Part shown: in pieces, positions 25,973 through 32,859 of the stretch
Layout of the letters: every line of letters starts with the position of its first letter
Position numbering within the stretch: the first letter of the stretch is position 1
From: Acidobacteriota bacterium
Lineage (GTDB): Bacteria > Acidobacteriota > Terriglobia > Acidiferrales > UBA7541
DNA: 33,316 bases
Direction: 5' to 3'
Assembly: GCA_003223315.1 (NCBI GenBank)
Contig: QHYR01000021.1
Span: forward strand, 1 to 33,316
The notes under the pieces: generated by a model
Database searches by the model: none
What the model was told of the DNA's origin: nothing
Seen by the model: the letters and a program-made list of their open reading frames with translations, nothing else
Program-made: the position numbers and the translations under genes

Positions 25973-26623
25973 TCAGCGGTGGCACGTCCAGCAGTCCGTG
26001 AGCGAATAAATTTTGTATTCCCTCACCAGCTTTGTACCGAGCTCCAGTTGATGCGCGGGTGGCTGATAGGAAATGCTGAAAACGTCATTCTTCGGCCGCA
26101 CATTATTTTCCGGATGCCGGTGGCAATCGAGGCGCCAGGACATCTTCAGCGAGTTCTCCGCCCAGGTAAGGGGCATGGCCCCGATGGGGCCATGGCACGT
26201 CGTGCAGCCGATCCCCTTGGCCACGTGGATGCTGTGGTCGAAATAGACAAACTCGGGCAGAGCATTCACCCGCACCCATTCGATCGAGCGATCCTCCCGA
26301 AAACTTTGGCGAACGGGCTCCAACATCGGGCTGTTTTTCCAGATTTGGGAATGGCAGGTCACGCAAGTTTCCGTCGGCGGCAATCCCGCAAAGGAGGAAT
26401 TCTCGACCGAGGTGTGACAGTAGCGGCAGTCGATTCCCAGCTCCGCGGTGTGATGCTTGTGGCTGAAAGGCACGGGCTGCACTTTTGGCACATTGGCTTC
26501 GGTGACGTAGGGCGAGCCGTCGATCCAGTACGGAATAAAGCCACCCACAATCACCAAGAGAAAGAAGCCGTAGATGGTGAGCCGCGAAATTAAGTTCGTG
26601 CTGTGATGAAAGACCTGCGCCAT
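25973..26623 (-). CDS. Alternative complex III subunit ActA, multiheme cytochrome c with one degraded heme motif
   Basis: A 216-residue membrane-anchored cytochrome with an N-terminal helix (ISRLTIYGFFLLVIVGGFIPYW). The family binds five c-type hemes. Four CxxCH motifs are intact: CRYCH (66-70), CVTCH (87-91), CTTCH (140-144) and CWTCH (211-215). The fourth in order reads RLDCH (164-168), where relatives have CLxCH; the codon is CGC at 26132-26134, one transition from TGC. Conserved surrounding residues (WRLDCHRHPENNVRP) show that the site is in register. In the complex, ActA relays electrons from the quinol site through ActB and ActE to the oxidase. The start codon is standard, and the gene precedes actB. 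Confidence 0.93.
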   Translation of the reverse strand: MAQVFHHSTNLISRLTIYGFFLLVIVGGFIPYWIDGSPYVTEANVPKVQPVPFSHKHHTAELGIDCRYCHTSVENSSFAGLPPTETCVTCHSQIWKNSPMLEPVRQSFREDRSIEWVRVNALPEFVYFDHSIHVAKGIGCTTCHGPIGAMPLTWAENSLKMSWRLDCHRHPENNVRPKNDVFSISYQPPAHQLELGTKLVREYKIYSLTDCWTCHR

Positions 26624-26647
26624 GATCGTCGTGTGGGCTGGCCGCCT

Positions 26648-27118
26648 TTATCTCCTTTCCCCCTCTGTCTCCGTAACAAGGCTTCTCATTTCAAAAATCG
26701 AGATCATCGGCAGGTAGCGGATGAACAGATAGATCAGCGTCAGGAAAAGTCCCACCGATCCGAAAAGCGTCATCCAGTCCCATCTTGTCGGCGCGTACAT
26801 GCGCCAGATGGAAGGCACGAAATCGCGGTGCAAACTGATCACCACAATGACAAAGCGCTCCAGCCACATGCCGCAGTTCACGATCAATGCCACTGCGAAG
26901 AGCAGCGGGGCGCTGGTCCGCACGCGGCGCGACCAGAGCGCCTGCGGAATGACTATGTTGAAGGCAATCAGAGACCAGTAGACGGCCGCATAGGGGCCAC
27001 CCATGCGGTTCAGCGTGACGTACCTCTCGTAGATGTCGGCGCTGTAGAACGCCATAAACGCTTCCATCATGTAGCCGTAGGCCACAATGAGTCCGGTCGC
27101 CAGCATGATCTTGCCCAT
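26648..27118 (-). pseudogene. actC fragment: C-terminal third of the NrfD-like quinol subunit
   Basis: The 156 residues match the end of ActC, the NrfD-family membrane subunit thought to carry the quinol site (about 450-480 residues when whole). It starts at MGKIMLATGLIVAYGYMME and keeps four helices and the final RYLPMISIFEMR. The N-terminal two thirds are absent. The residues that should precede Met-Gly-Lys, YGLEDFITTRHLDN, are found directly adjacent but on the opposite strand (27118-27159). The fragment lies 24 bp before actA, whereas actC normally lies between actB and actD. In-frame stops occur just upstream on the minus strand, so no longer product is possible. I do not expect it to be functional. 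Confidence 0.85.
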
Positions 27119-27159
27119 ATGGACTCGAAGATTTCATCACCACGCGGCATCTGGACAAC
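27118..27159 (+). repeat. Inverted 42-bp piece of actC at the broken end
   Basis: Read on the plus strand this stretch encodes YGLEDFITTRHLDN, the ActC segment that should immediately precede the minus-strand fragment ending at 27118. It begins at the palindrome CCATATGG (27115-27122). The match ends at AAC 27159, and the following bases GATTGCCCCTAG are not actC. The layout is that of an inverted templated insertion at a deletion scar, or of a fold-back join made during assembly. Confidence 0.8.
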
Positions 27160-27268
27160 GATTGCCCCTAGCTAACTCACTTTACGGACCCTCCGGGGAT
27201 AGAATAGTGGGTCGGCGGCAATTCCTGTGCCCTAGCCGCATACTCATTTCCATCTCGCCGGAGTCAGT

Positions 27269-28573
27269 GTGAGCGCGGAGCGACAGAGCAAGCTCGACTG
27301 GATGGATGTACTTTGGCTCTTGTTCTTGCTGGGATTAGCCCTGTTGCCCCCGGTCCGCGAGATCCACAAGCAACTCATCCTCGTGGCCATCGGCATCCTC
27401 CAGCTTTTGGAGGGCCGACTCCTCGAGCAACTGCCGAAAAGAGGCCGCAGCTATGCGGTGCTGTTAAAGATTCTGCTGGCCATGCTCCTGATCAGCCATA
27501 CCGGAGAAGTAGGCATCAACAGCAGTTATTACCCCATTCTTTATCTCCCCATTGTGACTGCCGCGGTCTATTTCGACGCGTGGGTGACGCTTGGGTGGAC
27601 TCTCCTCGCCTCGGCCGCTTACTGCTCTTACCTCTTACTAGCCCTGCAACAGGAGTATGAACTCGCCCCGGGTGCCGAAGCGGAATTGGCGCTGCGCATC
27701 TTGTTCTTCTTTCTTGCGGCCATGGTGGTCAATCGGTTCGCCACAGAGAATCGGCGCCAGACGCGGCGCTATCAGATGCTGGCGGAGCAATTTGCAAAAA
27801 CGAATCGAGAACTCCAGCAAGCTCAGGCAGAAGCACGCCGTTCCGAGCGCCTCGCTGCACTAGGCCAGCTTTCCGCGGGTTTGGCGCACGAGATTCGCAA
27901 TCCATTGGGAATCATTAAAGGTTCGGCTGAAATGCTGAATCAACGAATCCAAACTGCGGAACCTCTGGCGGCCGAACTGGCGGGGTACATTTCCACGGAG
28001 GTGAATCGCCTCAGCGCCCTGGTGAGCCGTTTTCTCGATTTTGCCCGGCCGCTTCGTCTCGAGGCGAGAGAGTGCGCGGTTCCCGAAATTGTGGATCGGG
28101 CGCTCCGCGCCGTCGCCGCCAATTGGAATGGGCCCGAGGTTAAAGTCGAGCGCCGCTACGAGAGAGAGCTGCCGCCAGCAGCGGTCGATGAGAATCTCTG
28201 CGAGCAGGTGTTCGTCAATCTCATACAGAACGCTTACGATGCCATGAGCGAGACCGTCGGCCGGCTGCGCATTTCGATCGCTCTTGCAGCGCGAGGCGAG
28301 CGGAGGGGCATCGAGGTGCAAGTGCTGGATTCGGGGCCGGGAATCCCTCCTGAGCTTCGCGAACAAATCTTCAATCCTTTTTTTACTACCAAAAAAAGCG
28401 GCGTGGGCCTGGGTCTTTCCCTCGTGTCCAAAATTGTGGACGAACATCGCGGGTCTATTGAACTTCTCGGTGGCCAGCGGACCGGGGGAGAACCCGGCGC
28501 TTGCTTCGTGATCTTCCTGCCGCTGGCGGAACAGGCAGTCGTTCCTGAAGCGGAAGCGGCATCCAGGGCTTGA
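27269..28573 (+). CDS. Membrane-bound sensor histidine kinase (NtrB/ZraS-like output)
   Basis: A 434-residue protein with a GTG start and CCGGAG upstream. The first 170 residues form about six closely packed membrane helices with little periplasmic sequence, so the signal is probably sensed in or at the membrane. A short coiled coil (QFAKTNRELQQAQAEARRSE) follows, then HisKA with the H-box GLAHEIRNPLG (His about 207), the N-box NLIQNAYDAM, G1 DSGPGIP, and the F and G2 boxes FFTTKKSGVGLGL. The domain set is complete. It is encoded four bases before its NtrC-type partner. It is divergent from the respiratory operon, with about 110 bp between them, so a redox or respiration-related signal is possible but not shown. 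Confidence 0.93.
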   Translation: MSAERQSKLDWMDVLWLLFLLGLALLPPVREIHKQLILVAIGILQLLEGRLLEQLPKRGRSYAVLLKILLAMLLISHTGEVGINSSYYPILYLPIVTAAVYFDAWVTLGWTLLASAAYCSYLLLALQQEYELAPGAEAELALRILFFFLAAMVVNRFATENRRQTRRYQMLAEQFAKTNRELQQAQAEARRSERLAALGQLSAGLAHEIRNPLGIIKGSAEMLNQRIQTAEPLAAELAGYISTEVNRLSALVSRFLDFARPLRLEARECAVPEIVDRALRAVAANWNGPEVKVERRYERELPPAAVDENLCEQVFVNLIQNAYDAMSETVGRLRISIALAARGERRGIEVQVLDSGPGIPPELREQIFNPFFTTKKSGVGLGLSLVSKIVDEHRGSIELLGGQRTGGEPGACFVIFLPLAEQAVVPEAEAASRA

Positions 28574-28577
28574 GCGC

Positions 28578-29954
28578 GTGGCCGCCATTCTCATTGTCGA
28601 AGATGAAGCTCGCATGCGCCGGCTGCTGGAGCTGGACCTCAGCGAGGCCGGATATCAGACATTCTCCGCTGCCGATGCGGAGAAAGGTCTGGACCTGTTG
28701 CGCCGCGAGCCGATCGATCTGGTGCTCACCGATTTGAAGCTGCCGGGCCTGGGCGGGCTGGAATTCCTTCAAGCCGCCAAGCGCCTCAATGGGGCTTTAC
28801 CGGTCGTGGTCATGACGGCTTACGGCTCAGTCGAAACCGCAGTGGAAGCCATGAAGGCCGGGGCCAGCGACTATGTGTTGAAGCCGTTTTCCCTCGCCGA
28901 AATGCGCTTAGTGGTGCAAAAGGAATTGGACGTTCGACGCCTGCGGGAGGAAAACCGCAGCCTGCGAGAGGCGCTGGGACGGCAGTACAACCACCCCAAC
29001 ATCGTCGCACGCAGCGCGAAAATGCAGGAGGTACTGGCATTGGCGGAGCGCGTCGCGGCGACTCTTTCCACGGTACTCATTGGCGGGGAGAGCGGCGTGG
29101 GAAAAGACTTGATCGCACATCTGATTCACCAGCGATCCAGCCGCGCGTCATGGCCTTTTGTGAAGATCAATAGCACGGCGATTCCGGAGAATCTGCTCGA
29201 AAGCGAGCTTTTTGGCTACGAGAAGGGAGCTTTTACCGGGGCCACAACGAGCAAGCCGGGGAAGTTCGAGCTGGCCGATAAAGGCACGCTCTTTCTCGAT
29301 GAAATTGGAGATATACCTCCGGCCATACAGGTCAAGCTCCTGCGCGTCTTGCAAGAACGCGAATTTGAGCGACTGGGCGGCACGCGCACGATCAAGGTGG
29401 ATGTGCGCCTCATCGCAGCCACCAATCGCGACCTGCGCGCTGCGCTGGAACAAGGGACGTTTCGCGAAGATCTTTATTATCGGCTCAACGTCGTGCCCAT
29501 CGATATACCGCCTCTTCGCGAGCATAAGGAAGACATTCCCGATTTAGTGAATCTCTTCCTTGCGCGCCTCGCGCAGAAATCGCAAAAGAAGCTAGACGGC
29601 ATCAAGCCCGAAGCTCTCGGAAAGCTTATGGATTTTCACTGGCCCGGCAATGTCCGGGAATTAGAGAACATTATAGAGCGCGCCTGCGCGCTGGCTGCGG
29701 GGCCCTTCATCGGACCGGGCGACATCCAGATGGATCACGTGCCCGACCGAAACCACGTTGGGTCGGCCGCCCTCTTGCCCGAAGGCAAAACGCTCGACCA
29801 GTGGGAGGATGAAATGATTCGCGAGGCCTACCGCCGTGCCAGCGGAAACAAAAGTGAAGCAGCTCGCATGCTTGGTCTTTCCCGCAATGCACTGCGCTAC
29901 AGACTGGAGAAGATCGGCATCGCCGACGAATCCTCGAAAACTCCGCAAGAGTAA
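28578..29954 (+). CDS. NtrC-family sigma54-dependent response regulator
   Basis: A 458-residue protein, GTG start. Order: receiver domain (phospho-acceptor Asp about 52 in LVLTDLKLPG, with the ED pair at the start and the Lys in YVLKPF); AAA+ domain with Walker A GESGVGKD (about 170), the sigma54-contact loop GAFTGA (about 218) and Walker B TLFLDEIG; then a Fis-type helix-turn-helix, NKSEAARMLGLSRNALRYRL, near residues 430-450. All catalytic and contact residues are present. It should activate sigma54 promoters after phosphorylation by the adjacent kinase. A matching promoter and overlapping dyads lie directly downstream, before the FecR gene, which makes that gene the obvious target. Confidence 0.95.
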   Translation: MAAILIVEDEARMRRLLELDLSEAGYQTFSAADAEKGLDLLRREPIDLVLTDLKLPGLGGLEFLQAAKRLNGALPVVVMTAYGSVETAVEAMKAGASDYVLKPFSLAEMRLVVQKELDVRRLREENRSLREALGRQYNHPNIVARSAKMQEVLALAERVAATLSTVLIGGESGVGKDLIAHLIHQRSSRASWPFVKINSTAIPENLLESELFGYEKGAFTGATTSKPGKFELADKGTLFLDEIGDIPPAIQVKLLRVLQEREFERLGGTRTIKVDVRLIAATNRDLRAALEQGTFREDLYYRLNVVPIDIPPLREHKEDIPDLVNLFLARLAQKSQKKLDGIKPEALGKLMDFHWPGNVRELENIIERACALAAGPFIGPGDIQMDHVPDRNHVGSAALLPEGKTLDQWEDEMIREAYRRASGNKSEAARMLGLSRNALRYRLEKIGIADESSKTPQE

Positions 29955-30027
29955 TTCAAGCGCGCATTCGGCCTCCGATTCCCCCGACGAGGGCCAAAAT
30001 TCGGCTCGCGCGGGTAAGGCTTGGACC

Positions 30028-30054
30028 GGTGGTTGAAAACCACCAGCTTGGTGG
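30028..30054. promoter_or_regulatory. Overlapping dyads, candidate activator-binding sites or attenuator
   Basis: GGTGGTTGAAAACCACC (7-bp arms, 3-base loop) overlaps CCACCAGCTTGGTGG (6-bp arms, 3-base loop). The middle CCACC can pair with either flank. The element sits 100-130 bp before the -12 box of the sigma54-type promoter, the usual distance for NtrC-type enhancer sites. As RNA the two hairpins would exclude each other, so an attenuator for transcripts running out of the regulator gene is the alternative. Confidence 0.45.
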
Positions 30055-30145
30055 ATTCCGGCCACGACTATTGAATCTGAAATGAAATCCCCTCAGTTAA
30101 GGACCTGAATCTAGGAGACATAGTGGCCTTCTGCCGTAGCGGGTT

Positions 30146-30161
30146 TGGCACGCCGCGTGCC
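30146..30161 (+). promoter_or_regulatory. Sigma54-type -24/-12 promoter before the FecR gene
   Basis: TGGCACGCCGCGTGCC fits the consensus TGGCACGNNNNTTGCW, with exact GG-to-GC spacing and only two mismatches in defined positions. Transcription would begin near 30172, about 23 bases before the ATG at 30195. The same bases form a perfect dyad (GGCACG-CCG-CGTGCC), so an operator is an alternative reading. An NtrC-type activator is encoded just upstream. Confidence 0.5.
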
Positions 30162-30194
30162 CCTCCTATCGTGGGACGTTGGATGAGGTGGCCC

Positions 30195-32624
30195 ATGAGA
30201 GCGAATAGATCTGGTTTACTCGCGATTCTGATTCTGGTGCTTTTCACGGTGATCCCGGCGGCGGGCCAAGCGCCTGGTCCGGCGCCCGGTCCTACCGGAG
30301 CGCAAAATGATCCGGGCGTGGCCCGGGTCAGCTTTATACACGGCGACGTCACCATGCAACGGGGTGACTCCGGCGACTTCTCCTCGGTGACTTTGAATAC
30401 GCCGCTCGTGGCTGGGGATAAAGTTGCCACAGGCGATGCCTCGCGGACCGAGCTCCAACTCGACTATGCGAACATCCTGCGCTTGGATCAAAACGCCCAG
30501 GCAACTCTCGCGACGCTGGATAAAGATCGCATACAGGTTCAGGTGAGCCAGGGTCTGGCCCACTATTCCGTGCTGAAGGGTTCGCAGGCGGATGTAGAGA
30601 TTGACACACCCAACGTTTCCATCCACCCCGTTCGGGAGGGGCGCTATCGGGTCCAAGTGAATTCGGATGGCGACACCCTTGTAACGGTCAATGACGGCGA
30701 AGCGCAGGTTTCCACTTCCGAAGGCAGCACGACGGCTAAGAGAGATCAGCTCATCACCGTTCGTGGAACCGGTACTGAGGCGCAGTTCAAAGTCACCGAG
30801 GCGCCCAAAACGGACGATTGGGATAAGTGGAACAGAGATCGCGACAATATCATTTACAACGCGAACGCCTACCGAAAGACGAATCACTATTACACAGGCG
30901 CATCCGACCTCGACGCTCATGGCACCTGGACCGAAGTTCCCGACTACGGACAGGTTTGGGTTCCTCAAGTTGATTATGGCTGGGCACCCTATCGAGATGG
31001 CCGTTGGGTCTGGGAGCCGTACTGGGGTTGGACTTGGGTTTCTTATGAGCCTTGGGGCTGGGCGCCATATCACTATGGGCGCTGGTTCCTCTGGGGTGGA
31101 TCATGGGCCTGGTGGCCCGGCCCGATTTACCCGGCTTATCAGCCGATTTGGGCTCCCGCATACGTATCTTTCTTCGGGTTTGGCGGAGGCGCGGGCTTCG
31201 GCTTCGGCGCGGGGTTTGGATTCGGCTCCATTGGCTGGCTTCCGATTGGGCCCTGCGACTTCTTCCATCCCTGGTGGGGCGGTTTTGGGGATCGCTTTGG
31301 AGTCGTAAACGTCACCAATATCACGAACGTTATCAACATCAACAACATCAACAACATCAACAATGGAATCGCGCCGCTGCATGGCGGCAATCAGTTTTCT
31401 AATCTTCACAGCATGCTGATCAACGACCGCATGCGCCAAGGCGTCTCCGGCGTGCCGGCCGAAAGCTTTGGACACAGCACGGGGATAGCGCGGAGCGTAG
31501 CCACATCGGACCTGCGTGCCGGTCACATGATGACCGGCAACGTGCCGATCGTGCCTACGCGGGATAATCTCCGCGTATCGAACCGGCCGGTCAACTCGGC
31601 GGTTGCGTCGCGAATGAGCGCACAGCGCAGCTTCTTCTCGAAGAGCACGCCGGCTGCGCGGCCGGAGCCGTTTACCTCCCAAGCCGCGCGCGTAAGTGAA
31701 TCCATCCAGCGTAGCGGCCAATTCCAGGCTATTAACGGTTCGAAAGCCGCCGAAAACCCGGCCTCGAATCGTCCGGGGTTCGCTGGCCAATCCGCCACTA
31801 GGCAGCAACCTAACCGAGGGCTGCAGCCCAACTCGGCAGCGGGAGTTCGCAATCCTGCGCAGTCTCAGGTTCGCGGCGGGCAGACGTTTGAAGGACAAGG
31901 TCAACGTCCGCTAGCGGCGCAAGGTGCGAATGGCTGGCAGCGTTTTGGCGGCGAGCGCGGCGCTTCGGGCGCACAATCGCCTGCGGCGCAATCGCAACTT
32001 CGGTCGAATGCCCAGCCGGAATTCCGCAGCAACGCTCCGGTTGGCCGGCCGTCTCCTAACGCTGGCGAGGCCTCCGGTTGGCAGCGCTTCTCCAGGTCCA
32101 ATGGACCCGCCGCCGCGCCGAATGGCGGTTTTGGTTCGCCATCCAGCGCGGGCCGGCCTACGCTGGATATGAACAAGCCCATCGTTAACCAGCGGTCGTA
32201 TCGAAACAACGGCGATAGCTACGCCGGAACGAATCGCGGCAGCGCTACGCCCGCATATCGGCCGGCGCCGAATTACTCCGAGCCAAGCTACCGTGGCTCT
32301 CCCAATTCCGCACCGAGCAACTCGGCTCCACGTTACTCTGCTCCGGCTCCGAACTATCGCAGTTATCCGTCAAATCCCTCGCCAACCTACCGGAGCGCGC
32401 CCGCGCCTCAATCGTCCGGTTCGGGTAGCTACGGTGGATATCGTGGCGGAGGCGGCGGCTACGGCGGCGGTTCTCGTGGCGGCGGTAGTTACGGAGGAGG
32501 CGGTGGTAATTATGGGGGCGGCGGTTCTCGCGGAGGCGGTGGTGGTTCCGGAGGCGGCGGTGGTTCCCGGGGAGGCAGTTCCTCCGGCGGGCATTCTTCC
32601 GGAGGCTCCTCGCGCGGCCGCTAG
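30195..32624 (+). CDS. Exported FecR-domain/DUF6600 protein with low-complexity tail
   Basis: About 809 residues. I choose ATG 30195 (GAGGTGG upstream, normal signal peptide SGLLAILILVLFTVIPAAG). The ORF start at 30123 is a GTG that would lie upstream of the predicted promoter. Residues about 38-200 form a FecR-like beta domain (VSFIHGDVTMQRGDSG ... QLITVRGTG). Next comes the Trp/Tyr-rich DUF6600 region, with repeats like DYGWAPYRDGRWVWEPYWGW, then a Gly/Phe-rich patch and an Asn/Ile repeat (NITNVININNINNINN). The last 350 residues are Ser/Asn/Gln/Pro-rich and disordered, ending in a Gly-Gly-Ser-Arg tail. Function is unknown; it is probably a cell-surface or periplasmic structural protein. 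A strong terminator follows. Confidence 0.9.
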   Translation: MRANRSGLLAILILVLFTVIPAAGQAPGPAPGPTGAQNDPGVARVSFIHGDVTMQRGDSGDFSSVTLNTPLVAGDKVATGDASRTELQLDYANILRLDQNAQATLATLDKDRIQVQVSQGLAHYSVLKGSQADVEIDTPNVSIHPVREGRYRVQVNSDGDTLVTVNDGEAQVSTSEGSTTAKRDQLITVRGTGTEAQFKVTEAPKTDDWDKWNRDRDNIIYNANAYRKTNHYYTGASDLDAHGTWTEVPDYGQVWVPQVDYGWAPYRDGRWVWEPYWGWTWVSYEPWGWAPYHYGRWFLWGGSWAWWPGPIYPAYQPIWAPAYVSFFGFGGGAGFGFGAGFGFGSIGWLPIGPCDFFHPWWGGFGDRFGVVNVTNITNVININNINNINNGIAPLHGGNQFSNLHSMLINDRMRQGVSGVPAESFGHSTGIARSVATSDLRAGHMMTGNVPIVPTRDNLRVSNRPVNSAVASRMSAQRSFFSKSTPAARPEPFTSQAARVSESIQRSGQFQAINGSKAAENPASNRPGFAGQSATRQQPNRGLQPNSAAGVRNPAQSQVRGGQTFEGQGQRPLAAQGANGWQRFGGERGASGAQSPAAQSQLRSNAQPEFRSNAPVGRPSPNAGEASGWQRFSRSNGPAAAPNGGFGSPSSAGRPTLDMNKPIVNQRSYRNNGDSYAGTNRGSATPAYRPAPNYSEPSYRGSPNSAPSNSAPRYSAPAPNYRSYPSNPSPTYRSAPAPQSSGSGSYGGYRGGGGGYGGGSRGGGSYGGGGGNYGGGGSRGGGGGSGGGGGSRGGSSSGGHSSGGSSRGR

Positions 32625-32651
32625 AACTTAAAGCAGAGCAGGAGCAGAGTG

Positions 32652-32690
32652 GCGCGGCCTTCTGGCTTCAGAAGGCCGCGCTTCTTTTTT
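32652..32690 (+). terminator. Strong intrinsic terminator after the FecR gene
   Basis: A perfect 13-bp stem (GCGCGGCCTTCTG with CAGAAGGCCGCGC) with a GCTT loop is followed by TTCTTTTTT. It lies 27 bp after the FecR stop and closes the kinase-regulator-FecR region. Confidence 0.95.
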
Positions 32691-32703
32691 GCGCCAAGTC
32701 CGT

Positions 32704-32859
32704 TTTGGCATCAAATTCACCGTGTCGTGCCAAATTCGAGCCCAGCGCGGATCGAGTTTTCTTCGGCGAGAGTCGGCGGCGAAAGCAGCCACGGCAGACT
32801 AAATGCTTGGATCGTCTCGTCGTCCGCTATACTGCTGGCGTATGTGAACCGGAGTAGAC
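32704..32859 (+). promoter_or_regulatory. Upstream region of lgt
   Basis: It holds a 7-bp inverted repeat, TTTGGCA...TGCCAAA (32704-32734, 17-base spacer), and a weak sigma70-like pair, TTGGAT (32807) and TATACT (32828), with a 15-base spacer that is shorter than ideal. Nothing else is recognisable. Confidence 0.3.

Noticed and set aside
26190-26206. TGGCACGTCGTGCAG as a second sigma54 promoter
   Set aside because: Spacing between the GG and GC elements is wrong and it lies inside actA.
15700-27118. Programmed ribosomal frameshifting as an explanation for the split genes
   Set aside because: Shifts go in both directions, at unrelated sites, without a slippery heptamer plus stem-loop that I can see.
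27087-27272. Plus-strand ORF upstream of the kinase as a gene
   Set aside because: It spans the actC scar, has no family resemblance and ends at the kinase start; the meaningful frame there is the inverted actC piece.
30123-30194. GTG at 30123 as the start of the FecR protein
   Set aside because: It gives a 24-residue tail before the signal peptide and would lie upstream of the predicted promoter; ATG 30195 has a ribosome site.
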